A stretch of 64,000 bases of DNA, taken from the NCBI GenBank assembly GCA_047495785.1, contig JBLDXI010000029.1, forward strand, positions 3,162,001-3,226,000. Reading direction: 5' to 3'. The notes under the pieces were generated by a model. That model was not told where the DNA came from and made no database searches. It saw only the letters and a program-made list of their open reading frames with translations. This DNA comes from Lepidodermella squamata. Taxonomy: Eukaryota; Gastrotricha. Position numbers and translations under genes: made by a program. Positions 1 through 9,000 of this stretch are shown in pieces; position 1 is the stretch's first letter; every line of letters begins with the position of its first letter.

Positions 1-69
1 TTTGGGGTACTTGATCATTTGCTCCATTTCAGCTATTTTCACCTTATCTTATAAGCCTCACTGCTTTAA

Positions 70-3000
70 CTAAAAGAGGGAATCGCTCCTTCTCATCAGC
101 TGCATGAAATCAATCATGAAATGGCCGTGCGCGAAAGTGTTGATGCCATCATCACTGACCCATCGCTTATCATCATAGGGACACAGGGCAACCTTGGAAC
201 TTTGCATCGTAACTAAGTTATGGGAGAATGATCGAATCTGATTGAAATTTATATTGACTACTTTCTTGTTCTTCACGCAATCCCTGTAATGGTCGAATGT
301 CAGCTTCGACTTCACGCCCTGCCGCTTAACTCCCTTCGCCTTTTTTATTTCATCTTTTTCTGAGTACAAAATTGCATAGACCTTGGATCGTGCTCCGGCG
401 AATTCTCGTATTACACGTCCCTTTGCTTCGTCTTTAAATACGCCGTTAGTTTTACAGTTGACAGTTGAGAATAGGAAGTGATCTTTAGGATAATCAGAGA
501 AATCGAATAGGTTTTCGATGGGTTTCATGTCTGTGTAAACGTCTCCAGTTGTGATATGGTAGCACAACGAATCTGTGTCTGTGAAAAGAAGCTTAGCTTT
601 GTCGCCGTACTTTCGTTTGATGACATTGTAGTGGAAGTCGTACATATGCACCTTGGACAAATCCAAAATGGCTGCTCCAACGATAATTGGTCGATCATAA
701 AAGATCTCAGTTTTTGCCATTTCCACGCTGAACAGCTCGTCACTTATCTTCTTAGCGTCCTTGAATGTTGGTTTGTTTACGAGTTTCTGAAGCTTCTTAG
801 GGCAAGTAACCAGTTTTAAGTCAATGCGATTCCGAACGTTCTCACAAGTTTTACCGAAAATGACGTTATTCATCAGTTTGAAAAACCCCTTCTCAAATTC
901 ATTGCTAGCCTCTTTTCGCTTTCGAGTATTGAATGCGATATAGGGCTCGGCCCAATTGCTCTGTTTGAACTTCAAAGCTCGGTGCACCTTTTTCAGAACT
1001 AGACCATTATCAAGAGCTTGCTGTAGCGCGCGATAGTGCATGACGTAATGTTTCTTGTCGTTCAGGTTTTGTGTTAGCTTTTTCACCTTCGCCGGCCTGT
1101 TAAGTCCTAATTGCTTATGCAGATCTTGCATGTGAGGGCTCGGTTCGCAAAGAATATGCTCTGGACAGAACGGATAGTCATTATGTGAGTCATGAAGCCT
1201 TGCAGGATAGTCGATATCAACCTCCAGCATGTACCCGAATTCGTCTTGGTCCCCAAGTGACTTCACAAAATCTTTGGTGATTGTTTCAGGGCCAATCCAT
1301 TCGAAGTCTTTCTGCGGTAACCACTGGGTCATCGCGAAAGAATAAAGAGCGTTGGCGTCCCAATACATTATAAACGATTTCGGAGCATTTGCGTCATAGT
1401 CTGTCATACCCTCGTTATTAGCCTTCGCGTACCTCCCAGGAATAACAGCTATACCGCCTCTTATGCCTTTTTCAACGAATTCAAGCATCTCCTTATTATC
1501 AAAGAGATCCAGTTCAACACGTGTGTATTTCAACATCGCGTCCCAACTTAACCCAGGTGCACCTAAATAATGCGCCGGGTCCAGATCGTAATAGCTTTTG
1601 CAGGTGTCTCGAAAACTGTCAAAACAATCTGCTAACAAGAGAACATCTGTTTTCAAATACAGGTCGTGGTAGTCTTTCAGAGTTTTGCAATTCAGTTTTG
1701 ACCAAACGGCTTGTGCGTGTTCATAATCCTCGTCAGATATAGAAGTTATTTCGATTTTGTTATCATCAAGCGAACAAGAATTTAGTCTGCATGAGAAATG
1801 TGACTTATTCGGTAGCTGAGTTTCATTCAGTTTGTCGAGGCTATCTATATAATCGTACGGATACACTCCCTTACGAAGTAGCAGGGATCTTTGTTCAGTT
1901 GTGAACTTAGAAAGCTGTTCATCAAAATGAGCGAATCTCTTTCCCGATTTTTTCAGATTACTGACTATCTGGTCCAGGCTTTCACTCATAAACTGAAACG
2001 TATCGATAAATCGCAGTTTGCCTATACTAAAACTTAAATACTTTTCCGAGGAATTAGCTATGACGTCAATCGTCAACAGGTTTGGTCTTTTCTTTTTGTC
2101 TTCTTTTTTGAAATTTGCAATCTTTTCTCCATTGATTTCGTTTACTACTTTTCCGGCTGCCTGCATTATCAAGTGCGAATCGTACCCACTCAGGTTATGA
2201 AAAACAACCGGGATGAAAGAATGCTTGAGATTCAAATTCAGATTGCAGGCATTATGAGCAGCTCCCCTGAAACGGCCTGTAAGATGGTCATGATCGCGGA
2301 CTTTATCGTCGCCCAAGGCGCTTCGGCAAACATGGCAGTGCTGTGCATTATCATAACTTTGTTGCTCTTGTTGAGATAACACCATGTCTTTATTGGTTTC
2401 CTGGATAAATGTCCTCAAACTGTATTGCTTTTTAATCAAGAATCTCAGGAACTGCTCCGCACAATTCGCCCCTTCAAACTGCCAATACTTCGAACGGATC
2501 TCAGGTACCTTACTAGCCAGTAAACATCCGAAGGAATTCGCAGCATGGTTCTGATAAATCAAGGACCTACCCTTTTGAACATCGGAATTCGTTAGCGTAG
2601 TCTCCGCATCACAATAGAAAACGAACGGTACTTCAAGCTGCTTGTAGTAATTTTTGAAAATAACTCGGCTACCTTTCGGAGGAAACTTCACTATGACGTT
2701 GCCATTTACTATGCAATTATGCTCTTTAAGCTTTATTTCGCTGTCGAATCCAGTCAGACACTGTAAGCACCAATGCTTTTTGTGCTGATCAGAACTAGGT
2801 AGCAACCGGCTCAAATTTTTTATCCAGCTGAAGTGTGCTATCACCTTAGCACCGTCTCTGAGAGTTGTTCGCAGAAGGTTAACTTCTTGGGCGTAAGGTT
2901 TCTTCGACGCGTAGTATGAAATAAGGCGATGACAACCATCTTTTTCTTTGTATTCAATCACGTTGATCTTTATCCTATTCTGATCTTCAAGATTTGAAAT

Positions 3001-4113
3001 ATCGTTCCACGAAATGGGAAACTTGATACCGTCATGTTTCAGTTCATTTTTAAATAACTTGTACTTGGATGTTTCCTGTGCATTTTTATCTACTGGATGC
3101 AAGCAAGCCAGCATGCTCCAGATTATGCATTCATCGTCGGTGTTTTTAACATTTATAACGGCCTTTTTATCAGCAATGAACTTCGGTGTTGGAATGTAAG
3201 ATCCTGTCCCTAACGGGCAGTAGCTGAAAGCACAAACACGGAGTCGCGAAATGTTTTGGAAGATCCATCCGGAGCCGCGCTGCTCGTAATTCTCAATGGC
3301 ACCACCAAGTTGAGAGAAGTGATGGTCTACAACGCTCCCTATGTCATCATATTTCCTGATAACTGGGGCAGCCTTTACAGCGGAAGACCATTTATGTTCT
3401 GATTTACTATTGTTCTCTTTTTTCCAATTCAAATCAGCGTTAAACACTATTTTGATGTTATCATTTTGCTCTAATTTTTCTTGCACGTAGTTAACAACTG
3501 ATTCCCTAGCCTTTTCGGTAAATAGATGGAAATCACTTCCTGAATTATGAGCTTCAATGTCTAACCTATAAAGGATATTCTTGAAATGCTCGGGATTTTT
3601 CTGCTCATTAAATTCCATATAATTGTTATCCTCAAGAGAGTTAATGCGCTCGATATAATTGTAGCCTTCGGCAATCAACTTGTTGTACGTTGGTCCACCC
3701 CATTTGATGAATTTCAAAGTCTTAGGATTTATGACATGATTTTCTTTCTGCCCTCTGAACACCATTTCACCAGCAGCATTCAAGAAATAGCCATCTTTAC
3801 GCAGCCTCTGATAGTCCTGGCTGCCCCTTTTTATCTTGCTCACACCTCGTTTCATAAGCTGATTATTCGCTTCGTCATAGAAAAACTCCTTTTCAAGTTT
3901 TTTGAAGTTGGACGAACCGATAGAAATATATTTGTTTGTGATAGGATTTAATACTGTTTTCCTTTGGGTTCTCTCGTAAGGCATCCCACCCTTCGTCCAA
4001 CGGTTATCTTTTAATTCAAAACCCTTCCTCAATAGCGCATTGTATGCTCGGCCACCAACCTTAATACGACGACCGTTAGGTCCCATTACATTGGTTTCAC
4101 TGTTGTCGGTCAT
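70..4113 (-). CDS. Polinton protein-primed family B DNA polymerase (pPolB)
   Basis: Replicates the element by protein-primed synthesis. The 1347-residue uninterrupted frame has the 3'-5' exonuclease motifs: Exo I with FYCDAETTL near residue 500, Exo II HNLSGYDSHL near 640, Exo III YLKTDVLLLAD near 820. It also has polymerase motif A WDANALYSF near 917, motif B NNVIFGKTCENVRNR near 1085 and motif C LFTDTDSL near 1178. Between Exo I and Exo II lies a treble-clef/HNH-like insert (CHVC then HDHLTGRFRG and HNACN, about residues 590-625), which is usual in Polinton polymerases. The first 150 residues hold four degenerate repeats of the type NPxTxxxIxxGGxxYxxL, resembling the 2-cysteine adaptor repeat of large DNA viruses but without its cysteines. 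Only 69 bp remain between its stop and the window edge, so the left end of the element is outside. Confidence 0.96.
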   Translation of the reverse strand: MTDNSETNVMGPNGRRIKVGGRAYNALLRKGFELKDNRWTKGGMPYERTQRKTVLNPITNKYISIGSSNFKKLEKEFFYDEANNQLMKRGVSKIKRGSQDYQRLRKDGYFLNAAGEMVFRGQKENHVINPKTLKFIKWGGPTYNKLIAEGYNYIERINSLEDNNYMEFNEQKNPEHFKNILYRLDIEAHNSGSDFHLFTEKARESVVNYVQEKLEQNDNIKIVFNADLNWKKENNSKSEHKWSSAVKAAPVIRKYDDIGSVVDHHFSQLGGAIENYEQRGSGWIFQNISRLRVCAFSYCPLGTGSYIPTPKFIADKKAVINVKNTDDECIIWSMLACLHPVDKNAQETSKYKLFKNELKHDGIKFPISWNDISNLEDQNRIKINVIEYKEKDGCHRLISYYASKKPYAQEVNLLRTTLRDGAKVIAHFSWIKNLSRLLPSSDQHKKHWCLQCLTGFDSEIKLKEHNCIVNGNVIVKFPPKGSRVIFKNYYKQLEVPFVFYCDAETTLTNSDVQKGRSLIYQNHAANSFGCLLASKVPEIRSKYWQFEGANCAEQFLRFLIKKQYSLRTFIQETNKDMVLSQQEQQSYDNAQHCHVCRSALGDDKVRDHDHLTGRFRGAAHNACNLNLNLKHSFIPVVFHNLSGYDSHLIMQAAGKVVNEINGEKIANFKKEDKKKRPNLLTIDVIANSSEKYLSFSIGKLRFIDTFQFMSESLDQIVSNLKKSGKRFAHFDEQLSKFTTEQRSLLLRKGVYPYDYIDSLDKLNETQLPNKSHFSCRLNSCSLDDNKIEITSISDEDYEHAQAVWSKLNCKTLKDYHDLYLKTDVLLLADCFDSFRDTCKSYYDLDPAHYLGAPGLSWDAMLKYTRVELDLFDNKEMLEFVEKGIRGGIAVIPGRYAKANNEGMTDYDANAPKSFIMYWDANALYSFAMTQWLPQKDFEWIGPETITKDFVKSLGDQDEFGYMLEVDIDYPARLHDSHNDYPFCPEHILCEPSPHMQDLHKQLGLNRPAKVKKLTQNLNDKKHYVMHYRALQQALDNGLVLKKVHRALKFKQSNWAEPYIAFNTRKRKEASNEFEKGFFKLMNNVIFGKTCENVRNRIDLKLVTCPKKLQKLVNKPTFKDAKKISDELFSVEMAKTEIFYDRPIIVGAAILDLSKVHMYDFHYNVIKRKYGDKAKLLFTDTDSLCYHITTGDVYTDMKPIENLFDFSDYPKDHFLFSTVNCKTNGVFKDEAKGRVIREFAGARSKVYAILYSEKDEIKKAKGVKRQGVKSKLTFDHYRDCVKNKKVVNINFNQIRSFSHNLVTMQSSKVALCPYDDKRWVSDDGINTFAHGHFMIDFMQLMRRSDSLF

Positions 4114-4205
4114 GATTGTATATATTATACTAAGAAAATAATCTTTAAGTAATTTTCCGCAATTTAAGAAAATCTTATATAGTTTTTTTCTAATGATAAT
4201 ATATA

Positions 4206-4505
4206 ATGACTACAAACCCGATTAAGCAAAGAGGTCGCCCGAAGAAATATCTGACTGAAGAAGAACGCGAGACAGGCTATCGTGATCAGCATCGTATAGC
4301 TTGCAAAAACTACTGGAAGAAAACTATGGAAGTAGTTAGAGCAAGTCGTGGACAGGGAAAATGTCATGAAGTAACTTCACAAATGGAAGGAGCGATCACA
4401 AGTGACAGAATGTGTGAGCCTAAGTCTGAAAACCTTACGACGAAGGATATAGAGGAAATTATAAATCAAATGTTGGCAACAAAACTGCAAAAATTGCTCT
4501 CATAG
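4206..4505 (+). CDS. small AT-hook-like basic protein of the Polinton
   Basis: A 99-residue protein starting 92 bp upstream of, and divergent from, the polymerase start. Residues 8-15 read QRGRPKKY, an AT-hook-type minor-groove DNA-binding motif, followed by an acidic/basic helix (TEEERETGYRDQHR) and a lysine-rich stretch. The C-terminal third is predicted helical (TKDIEEIINQMLATKLQKLL). Polinton and related elements often encode such a short RGRP protein next to polB. Its role is unknown; binding element DNA or acting as a transcription regulator are inferences. The 92-bp gap to polB probably holds a divergent promoter, since it contains the AT-rich run TATATATTATAC. Confidence 0.65.
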   Translation: MTTNPIKQRGRPKKYLTEEERETGYRDQHRIACKNYWKKTMEVVRASRGQGKCHEVTSQMEGAITSDRMCEPKSENLTTKDIEEIINQMLATKLQKLLS

Positions 4506-4530
4506 GCTTCACTGTGCGGTCATGATTGAA

Positions 4531-5952
4531 CTAATCCAACAAGTTATCAGCGGGCTCCCAAGTCGGCTTATCATATCCTGCCCATTTGACGTAAACCATT
4601 TCTTTACCTTTAACTTTCTTCCTTCTCAAAATCTTTTCAACCCGGTAAAGGTTTTCTTGCTGTTGGGAAGATTTCTGCAATTCCTGTTCGTAAAAGCTAC
4701 CTACTACTGGTTCACCATCTAGAGCCTCGATTTTATAGGTTCTAGGAATGGTTTCGTTAACCTTGACGACTTTAAGAAGCTCTTCACTCCATGAAGGGTG
4801 GAAACCTTTTTCAAAGGTCTCTTTCAGTCGGCTGATCCTCACTATGTCACCAACAGCGAATTTGGGCTTAAGTAACTTTTTTTCCTCTGATTCCGCGTAC
4901 AAATTGTTGTGAACGATGTGTCTATTCTTTGGATCTATCGCCTGAGTTGGCGTCATTCGAATCGATCTGTGCTTAGTAAGGTTGTACTCTCGAACTAGGT
5001 CATCTAATATTGCAACCCAATTACGTGAGTTGTTAAGTGTAAAGCGTTTCCACATTCTAGTTTTAAGAGTCCTGTTAAACCTCTCGATCATAGGGTTATG
5101 AAAATTTTCATAGGTAGAGTACCGATTCACCTTATTTGCTTTCAACCATTTAGTGAAGATTGAATTATAAAATTCACTGCCCTCATCGACCCAAATATTT
5201 TTAGGCTTTCGTCGGCTTGTCTTGATAACTGATGAGAAGGCATCGAAAACACTTTTTGCGTCTTTTAATTTCAGTGGGACGGCCCACGCATATCTGCTGA
5301 AGCAGCATATCACGGTCAAAATGTACTTATAGCCATTATTGTCATCGGTCAAGTCGTTCATGAAGACAATGTCCATGCCCCATGTGTCGTCAACGTTATG
5401 CACATAAACGCGACGTCTTGGAAACCGCTTTCTTGCGGGTTTATGAAGCTCCTCAGCTAATGTTTCAAACTTCATTTTGCTAACTGTTTCTGATCGCGGC
5501 GCCTCTTGTTTTGTCTTTCGCTTCGGAATTTGTTGCGAGTAGCTAACAGGTTTCCTATCTCGAAGAGCCATGCCTTTCCCTTGCAGATGGTCAGCGATTC
5601 CACCTTCAACGAACGTTTTGTAGACAAATGCTGCCATAGCCCTCTCATAACCACTTTTCGATCGATCACTAGCAATCCTGAGTGCCTTGTCTGCAAGAAT
5701 TCTATCGCTAACGGTGCGTCGCTCTCTGTCTTTGTAAAAGTGATAAGCAGCGTCATGTTCTCTGGCTGCCTCGTCCAACTCATTTATACCTCTGTAGCCC
5801 TGGCTCATTCTTTGAACAAAATGTGTTCCTGGGCCAGCGTAGCTATATGACTGCTTATTGTTATAAGACCCTCCAGGAACGGTTTCTCCTTGAACGGGAT
5901 AACTCGGTAAATGGAATTCCACCGGCAAATTGTTAATTATTCTGTCAAACAT
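4531..5952 (-). CDS. PLA2-like domain fused to retroviral-type integrase with chromodomain
   Basis: One 473-residue frame with three parts. Residues 1-100 resemble the parvovirus VP1-type phospholipase A2-like domain: HLPSY, then the calcium-loop-like YAGPGT at 38-43, GINELD at 55-60 and the catalytic-type EHDAAY at 65-70. Residues 180-340 are an rve DDE integrase core with D194 (WGMDIVFM), D256 (WVDEGSEF) and E290 (MIERFNRT), spacing D-33-E. Residues 435-472 form a chromodomain (YRVEKIL..YVKWAGYDKPTWEP). The Cys/His N-terminal zinc module usual in Polinton integrases is not visible; the PLA2-like module and a basic linker precede the core instead. An extra segment of about 17 residues (GETVPGGSYNNKQS) sits between HLPSY and the GPG loop. 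The first 42 bp overlap the ATPase frame on the other strand. Confidence 0.92.
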   Translation of the reverse strand: MFDRIINNLPVEFHLPSYPVQGETVPGGSYNNKQSYSYAGPGTHFVQRMSQGYRGINELDEAAREHDAAYHFYKDRERRTVSDRILADKALRIASDRSKSGYERAMAAFVYKTFVEGGIADHLQGKGMALRDRKPVSYSQQIPKRKTKQEAPRSETVSKMKFETLAEELHKPARKRFPRRRVYVHNVDDTWGMDIVFMNDLTDDNNGYKYILTVICCFSRYAWAVPLKLKDAKSVFDAFSSVIKTSRRKPKNIWVDEGSEFYNSIFTKWLKANKVNRYSTYENFHNPMIERFNRTLKTRMWKRFTLNNSRNWVAILDDLVREYNLTKHRSIRMTPTQAIDPKNRHIVHNNLYAESEEKKLLKPKFAVGDIVRISRLKETFEKGFHPSWSEELLKVVKVNETIPRTYKIEALDGEPVVGSFYEQELQKSSQQQENLYRVEKILRRKKVKGKEMVYVKWAGYDKPTWEPADNLLD

Positions 5953-6681
5953 TATTCATTTGGACTTGAAATTCTAAATAAAGAGCAAATGATCAATTGG
6001 GACAGCATCGTTCAATCACAACGACAGGAGTACAAAAATGGATCTCCCTTTTTCCCTCAGCATCCTTCTCGATGTCTTATTATTGGACCGTCCGGGACCG
6101 GAAAGACTTCAGATCTGTTGACAATACTGCATAACTCCTTTTTTCACAAGATCTACTTATATTGTAAAACTCTTGATGAGGACAAGTACGAGTACCTGAT
6201 TAAGCTTCAGAAACAGAAGGAAGACATTCTTTCAAAGCAAGGAATTTCAGTAAACCTTGTTCACTCTTCCAATGACATTTCTGAAGTCATGCCTCTTGAA
6301 GGCCTAGATAAAAGTTACCAGCATGCTTATATATTCGACGATATTTGCATGGAGCAAAAGAGGCTGCAAGAAACACATATCGGTGCAATGTGGATAAGAT
6401 GCCGAAAGTACAACGCGTCAGCTTTTTATCTTTCGCAGTCATATTTTAAGATCCCAAAGACAATTAGGGATAATGCCGATTTTGTTGTGCTGAAGAAGCT
6501 GGCAGACAACAGGGAGCTGAGCATAATTCATCGAATATACGCCCCCTCAATTAAGACAACTGAATTTATTGCCAAGTACAATGAAGCCGTTAGCCTTCCT
6601 CATGGTTCGTTTATCATTGACGGTCAAAGCAAGCCACAGTGTCTTCGACTTAGAGCTAATTACGCTTCAATCTTCGCCTAA
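5911..6681 (+). CDS. FtsK/HerA-type genome-packaging ATPase
   Basis: A 256-residue P-loop ATPase, the predicted DNA-packaging motor of Polinton virions. The Walker A motif is GPSGTGKTSD (about residues 58-67), the Walker B is AYIFDDIC (about 144-151), and the downstream YLSQSYFKIPKTIRDNADF matches the sensor region of A32-like packaging ATPases. The first ATG overlaps the start of the PLA2-integrase gene on the opposite strand by 42 bp. An internal Met at residue 27 (position 5989, MINWDSIV) may be the true start, since the conserved part begins there. Followed by about 140 bp without a frame. Confidence 0.93.
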   Translation: MEFHRQIVNYSVKHYSFGLEILNKEQMINWDSIVQSQRQEYKNGSPFFPQHPSRCLIIGPSGTGKTSDLLTILHNSFFHKIYLYCKTLDEDKYEYLIKLQKQKEDILSKQGISVNLVHSSNDISEVMPLEGLDKSYQHAYIFDDICMEQKRLQETHIGAMWIRCRKYNASAFYLSQSYFKIPKTIRDNADFVVLKKLADNRELSIIHRIYAPSIKTTEFIAKYNEAVSLPHGSFIIDGQSKPQCLRLRANYASIFA

Positions 6682-6881
6682 TCATTTTTAACTATTAAAA
6701 ATTAGTTTAAATTATCTATCAAACAGTTTGAATTATCTTGGCTTCACTGATTATCTCCAGTATAAGATGAGTTCAACTGAGCGTTCAATGGGCGATCATT
6801 AGGCGTTCAACAAGCGATCATGTGGCTAACGAGGAGCGACCGCTGGGCGAACAAGGAGCGATTTATTCTAGCCAGAGTGAT
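6682..6881 (+). promoter_or_regulatory. Polinton intergenic spacer with short repeated motif
   Basis: This gap separates the ATPase from the structural block. It contains a repeated pair of words, GCGTTCAA and GCGATCAT, at about 6780-6800 and 6803-6820, just before the downstream gene. It is AT-rich upstream of that (ATTAAAAATTAGTTTAAATTATC). A promoter for the capsid-side genes is likely by position only; no TATA or initiator can be proved. Confidence 0.35.
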
Positions 6882-7925
6882 ATGCCGCTACGCGAATTAA
6901 CAACTGATGAACAAATTCGAATTCTTGAAGATTTAGATAAGCAGGAGAAGATGTACGACCGACACTTGGCCATGGTTAAAGGTGATGTATATGCTTTAAA
7001 GTATAAGCATAGTGTAAATGTTGAGCCCGATCCCCTTACAGCTTTGCAAGAGACTTACAGGCAGATGCCAACTGTGGAGGCAATAAGATCCGTTGCCAAG
7101 GAGCTCAAACAAACAGCAAAGAGAAGCTTACCAACAGCTAATCACCCGCATCACCTAGAAGCGGTATTACCAAAGGCGGAACCGACAACTGAAGAGGCGA
7201 AGGAATCAGTGGAGAACATAGTTTTGAAGAGACATAACTTCCCCACAGCTAAAGAAATTGAAGAGGCTGGGGCTGACCCCGCGCATATTATTGTATCTCT
7301 TTCGCACTATAACAAAAATGTTTTGGGCTCCCAACTAGCTCAGCTCACTAAAAAAGGATACAAAGACTCTCCACAGTATCAATCGATTCAAAATGATATA
7401 CAGATTTTGAAAAACTTCAAGAACTCGTTGCTTGAGACATTTGAGAATCAAAGGGTGCTACTTGAGAAAACTGGTACAGGTATATCCAACAATTATTTGA
7501 AGATTGGTAGGTTTTACGCCAGAAAAGACGACATAAGGCGAGGGGTTTTAAGGATTCGCAAGAAGAATAAAGGTAAAGTGCAAGGTTTAGCCGATATAGA
7601 CATAAGTGATGGTGTCAAACGATTGCTCTTGAAAAGGTACAATCCGAAGGTGAACTTTTCTAAGCAAGACTATGATCAATACCAAAAAATTTGTGAACTG
7701 ACTGGATATCGACCAAAACCCCATTCTAAAATCTGGAACAGAATTTACGTGACTGATGTTGTTGATGCCCAAAAGAGGCTCGTAAACGCGATTGGTGAAA
7801 TCAGAGCGGGAAACAATAACGCTGAAATATATAACGAAGTTGTGAGTATTGCAGATTTTCTTTTGAAGAACAATAGACTGACCAAAGCTGAATACGAAAA
7901 TCTAATAACAGTGGTAAATGGGTGA
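6882..7925 (+). CDS. conserved Polinton protein of unknown function, helical
   Basis: The first in-frame ATG is at 6882 (MPLRELTTDE), giving 347 residues. The frame is open back to 6771 without an ATG, so a GTG at 6822 would be needed for a longer form. The protein is charged and mostly helical, with a Lys/Arg-rich middle (RKDDIRRGVLRIRKKNKGK) and a C-terminal part with aromatic/Asn-rich helices (AEIYNEVVSIADFLLKNNR). It contains KTGTGIS, a Gly-X-Gly site of the kind adenain proteases cut. Its stop overlaps the start of the penton gene by 8 bp, so it belongs to the morphogenesis block, probably as a virion or assembly protein. I do not recognise the family. Confidence 0.8.
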   Translation: MPLRELTTDEQIRILEDLDKQEKMYDRHLAMVKGDVYALKYKHSVNVEPDPLTALQETYRQMPTVEAIRSVAKELKQTAKRSLPTANHPHHLEAVLPKAEPTTEEAKESVENIVLKRHNFPTAKEIEEAGADPAHIIVSLSHYNKNVLGSQLAQLTKKGYKDSPQYQSIQNDIQILKNFKNSLLETFENQRVLLEKTGTGISNNYLKIGRFYARKDDIRRGVLRIRKKNKGKVQGLADIDISDGVKRLLLKRYNPKVNFSKQDYDQYQKICELTGYRPKPHSKIWNRIYVTDVVDAQKRLVNAIGEIRAGNNNAEIYNEVVSIADFLLKNNRLTKAEYENLITVVNG

Positions 7926-8658
7926 TCCAATATTTCTGCCTTTGGAATATTACTGCAATAACAGGTCGGACGCCAGCAACGTCATCGATCGTTACCTAAA
8001 TGATAAGATCGATTTCACAAAGCGCAGCATCGCCGTTTCATACATTCACTTTTACGATGTTTTTTATAATGTATCACAGGCTTCAGGTAATAGTAAGCTC
8101 AGATATAAAGATCCAGAAGATGCGACTTTTGAAATTCGATTTCCTGATGGAACCTTCACTTTTCGTGATTATAACAATTATATTCACTTTGTTATGAAAG
8201 GAAACGGCCATTTCAAGACCATCGACGGCTCAGAAGTTTACGGCATAAGCTTATCTGTCAATACTGTTCTGAATAAACTGAGCTTTCGAATTCAACCAGG
8301 TTACGCTCTTCTGATCGAGCATGATGCTACGTCTGAATTTCTAGGTGTAGACAAAGGCGAATTCCGAGCAGATTTTAATGGGCAGCATATTCCTAACATC
8401 ACGATGTCAAATGACTCAATGTTTGTTCACTGTAACGTCGTCAATAATAGCCTAGTCCCGGAGGTTAGTGATGTCATCTTCACCTGTCCGATTAACAAAA
8501 ATTTCGGCCAACACGTTAACATTGTTCCAAATGAGAAACGTTACTTGTCCTGTACGAATGCTAATACACAAAACATAAAAATAACGCTCACCACCCAGGC
8601 TGGTGCACCACTGGAGATGACTGAAAGAAAATGGGGTATTGGTCTTGATATTCGCTAG
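7918..8658 (+). CDS. Polinton minor capsid protein (penton, single jelly roll)
   Basis: A 246-residue beta-rich protein matching the Polinton/adintovirus penton pattern. It has SIAVSYIHFYDVFYNVS near the N terminus, DGTFTFRDYNNYIHFVM in the middle, LSFRIQPGYALLIE, then the conserved tail FVHCNVVNN, VIFTCPINKNFGQHVNIVP, and TQNIKITLTTQAGAPLEM. The penton forms the five-fold vertices of the icosahedral capsid. It overlaps the upstream gene by 8 bp and lies 342 bp before the major capsid gene with one small gene between. The identification rests on remembered family features rather than a search, but the C-terminal signature is distinctive. Confidence 0.88.
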   Translation: MGDPIFLPLEYYCNNRSDASNVIDRYLNDKIDFTKRSIAVSYIHFYDVFYNVSQASGNSKLRYKDPEDATFEIRFPDGTFTFRDYNNYIHFVMKGNGHFKTIDGSEVYGISLSVNTVLNKLSFRIQPGYALLIEHDATSEFLGVDKGEFRADFNGQHIPNITMSNDSMFVHCNVVNNSLVPEVSDVIFTCPINKNFGQHVNIVPNEKRYLSCTNANTQNIKITLTTQAGAPLEMTERKWGIGLDIR

Positions 8659-8681
8659 CTTTTTCTAGTTACTTTGTTATA

Positions 8682-8981
8682 ATGAAAAATCGCAGAACAA
8701 AAGCATATGTCGTAGGACGCGGTTACGTAGACATCGCAAGAAATATGCTCGACAAATTGACTGGTGTCTTACCGGTTCAGACTTTAGCCAAATCAGCTCT
8801 ATCAAAGGCAGCGGAAGTTGCCGGTGACAAAATAGGTGCCTATGCCGCAAATAAACTTGCAGACAAAGTGATGCCGACAAAGCCAGCTGAGCGCTCTATT
8901 CAGGCTATTGAGGAGCTTGAGAAGAAAATCAAAAGAGACATCGATAATTACACCGGAACAGGCTTTAAGCTGATACGCTAA
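8682..8981 (+). CDS. small Ala/Lys-rich putative virion protein
   Basis: A 99-residue basic protein between penton and major capsid protein. Residues 20-65 form an alanine-rich amphipathic helix region (VQTLAKSALSKAAEVAGDKIG, AYAANKLADKV), followed by a charged helix and a C-terminal YTGTGFKLIR. Such short amphipathic proteins in Polintons are thought to be core or membrane-active virion components processed by the element's protease; here that is inference from position and composition. The TGTG word recurs in the protein encoded upstream of penton. Confidence 0.7.
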   Translation: MKNRRTKAYVVGRGYVDIARNMLDKLTGVLPVQTLAKSALSKAAEVAGDKIGAYAANKLADKVMPTKPAERSIQAIEELEKKIKRDIDNYTGTGFKLIR

Positions 8982-9000
8982 ATATCTAATGCCTATTTAA

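Noticed and set aside
1-69. Possible left terminal inverted repeat of the Polinton
   Set aside because: Only 69 bp are available and no inverse match was seen near 16.2-16.5 kb.
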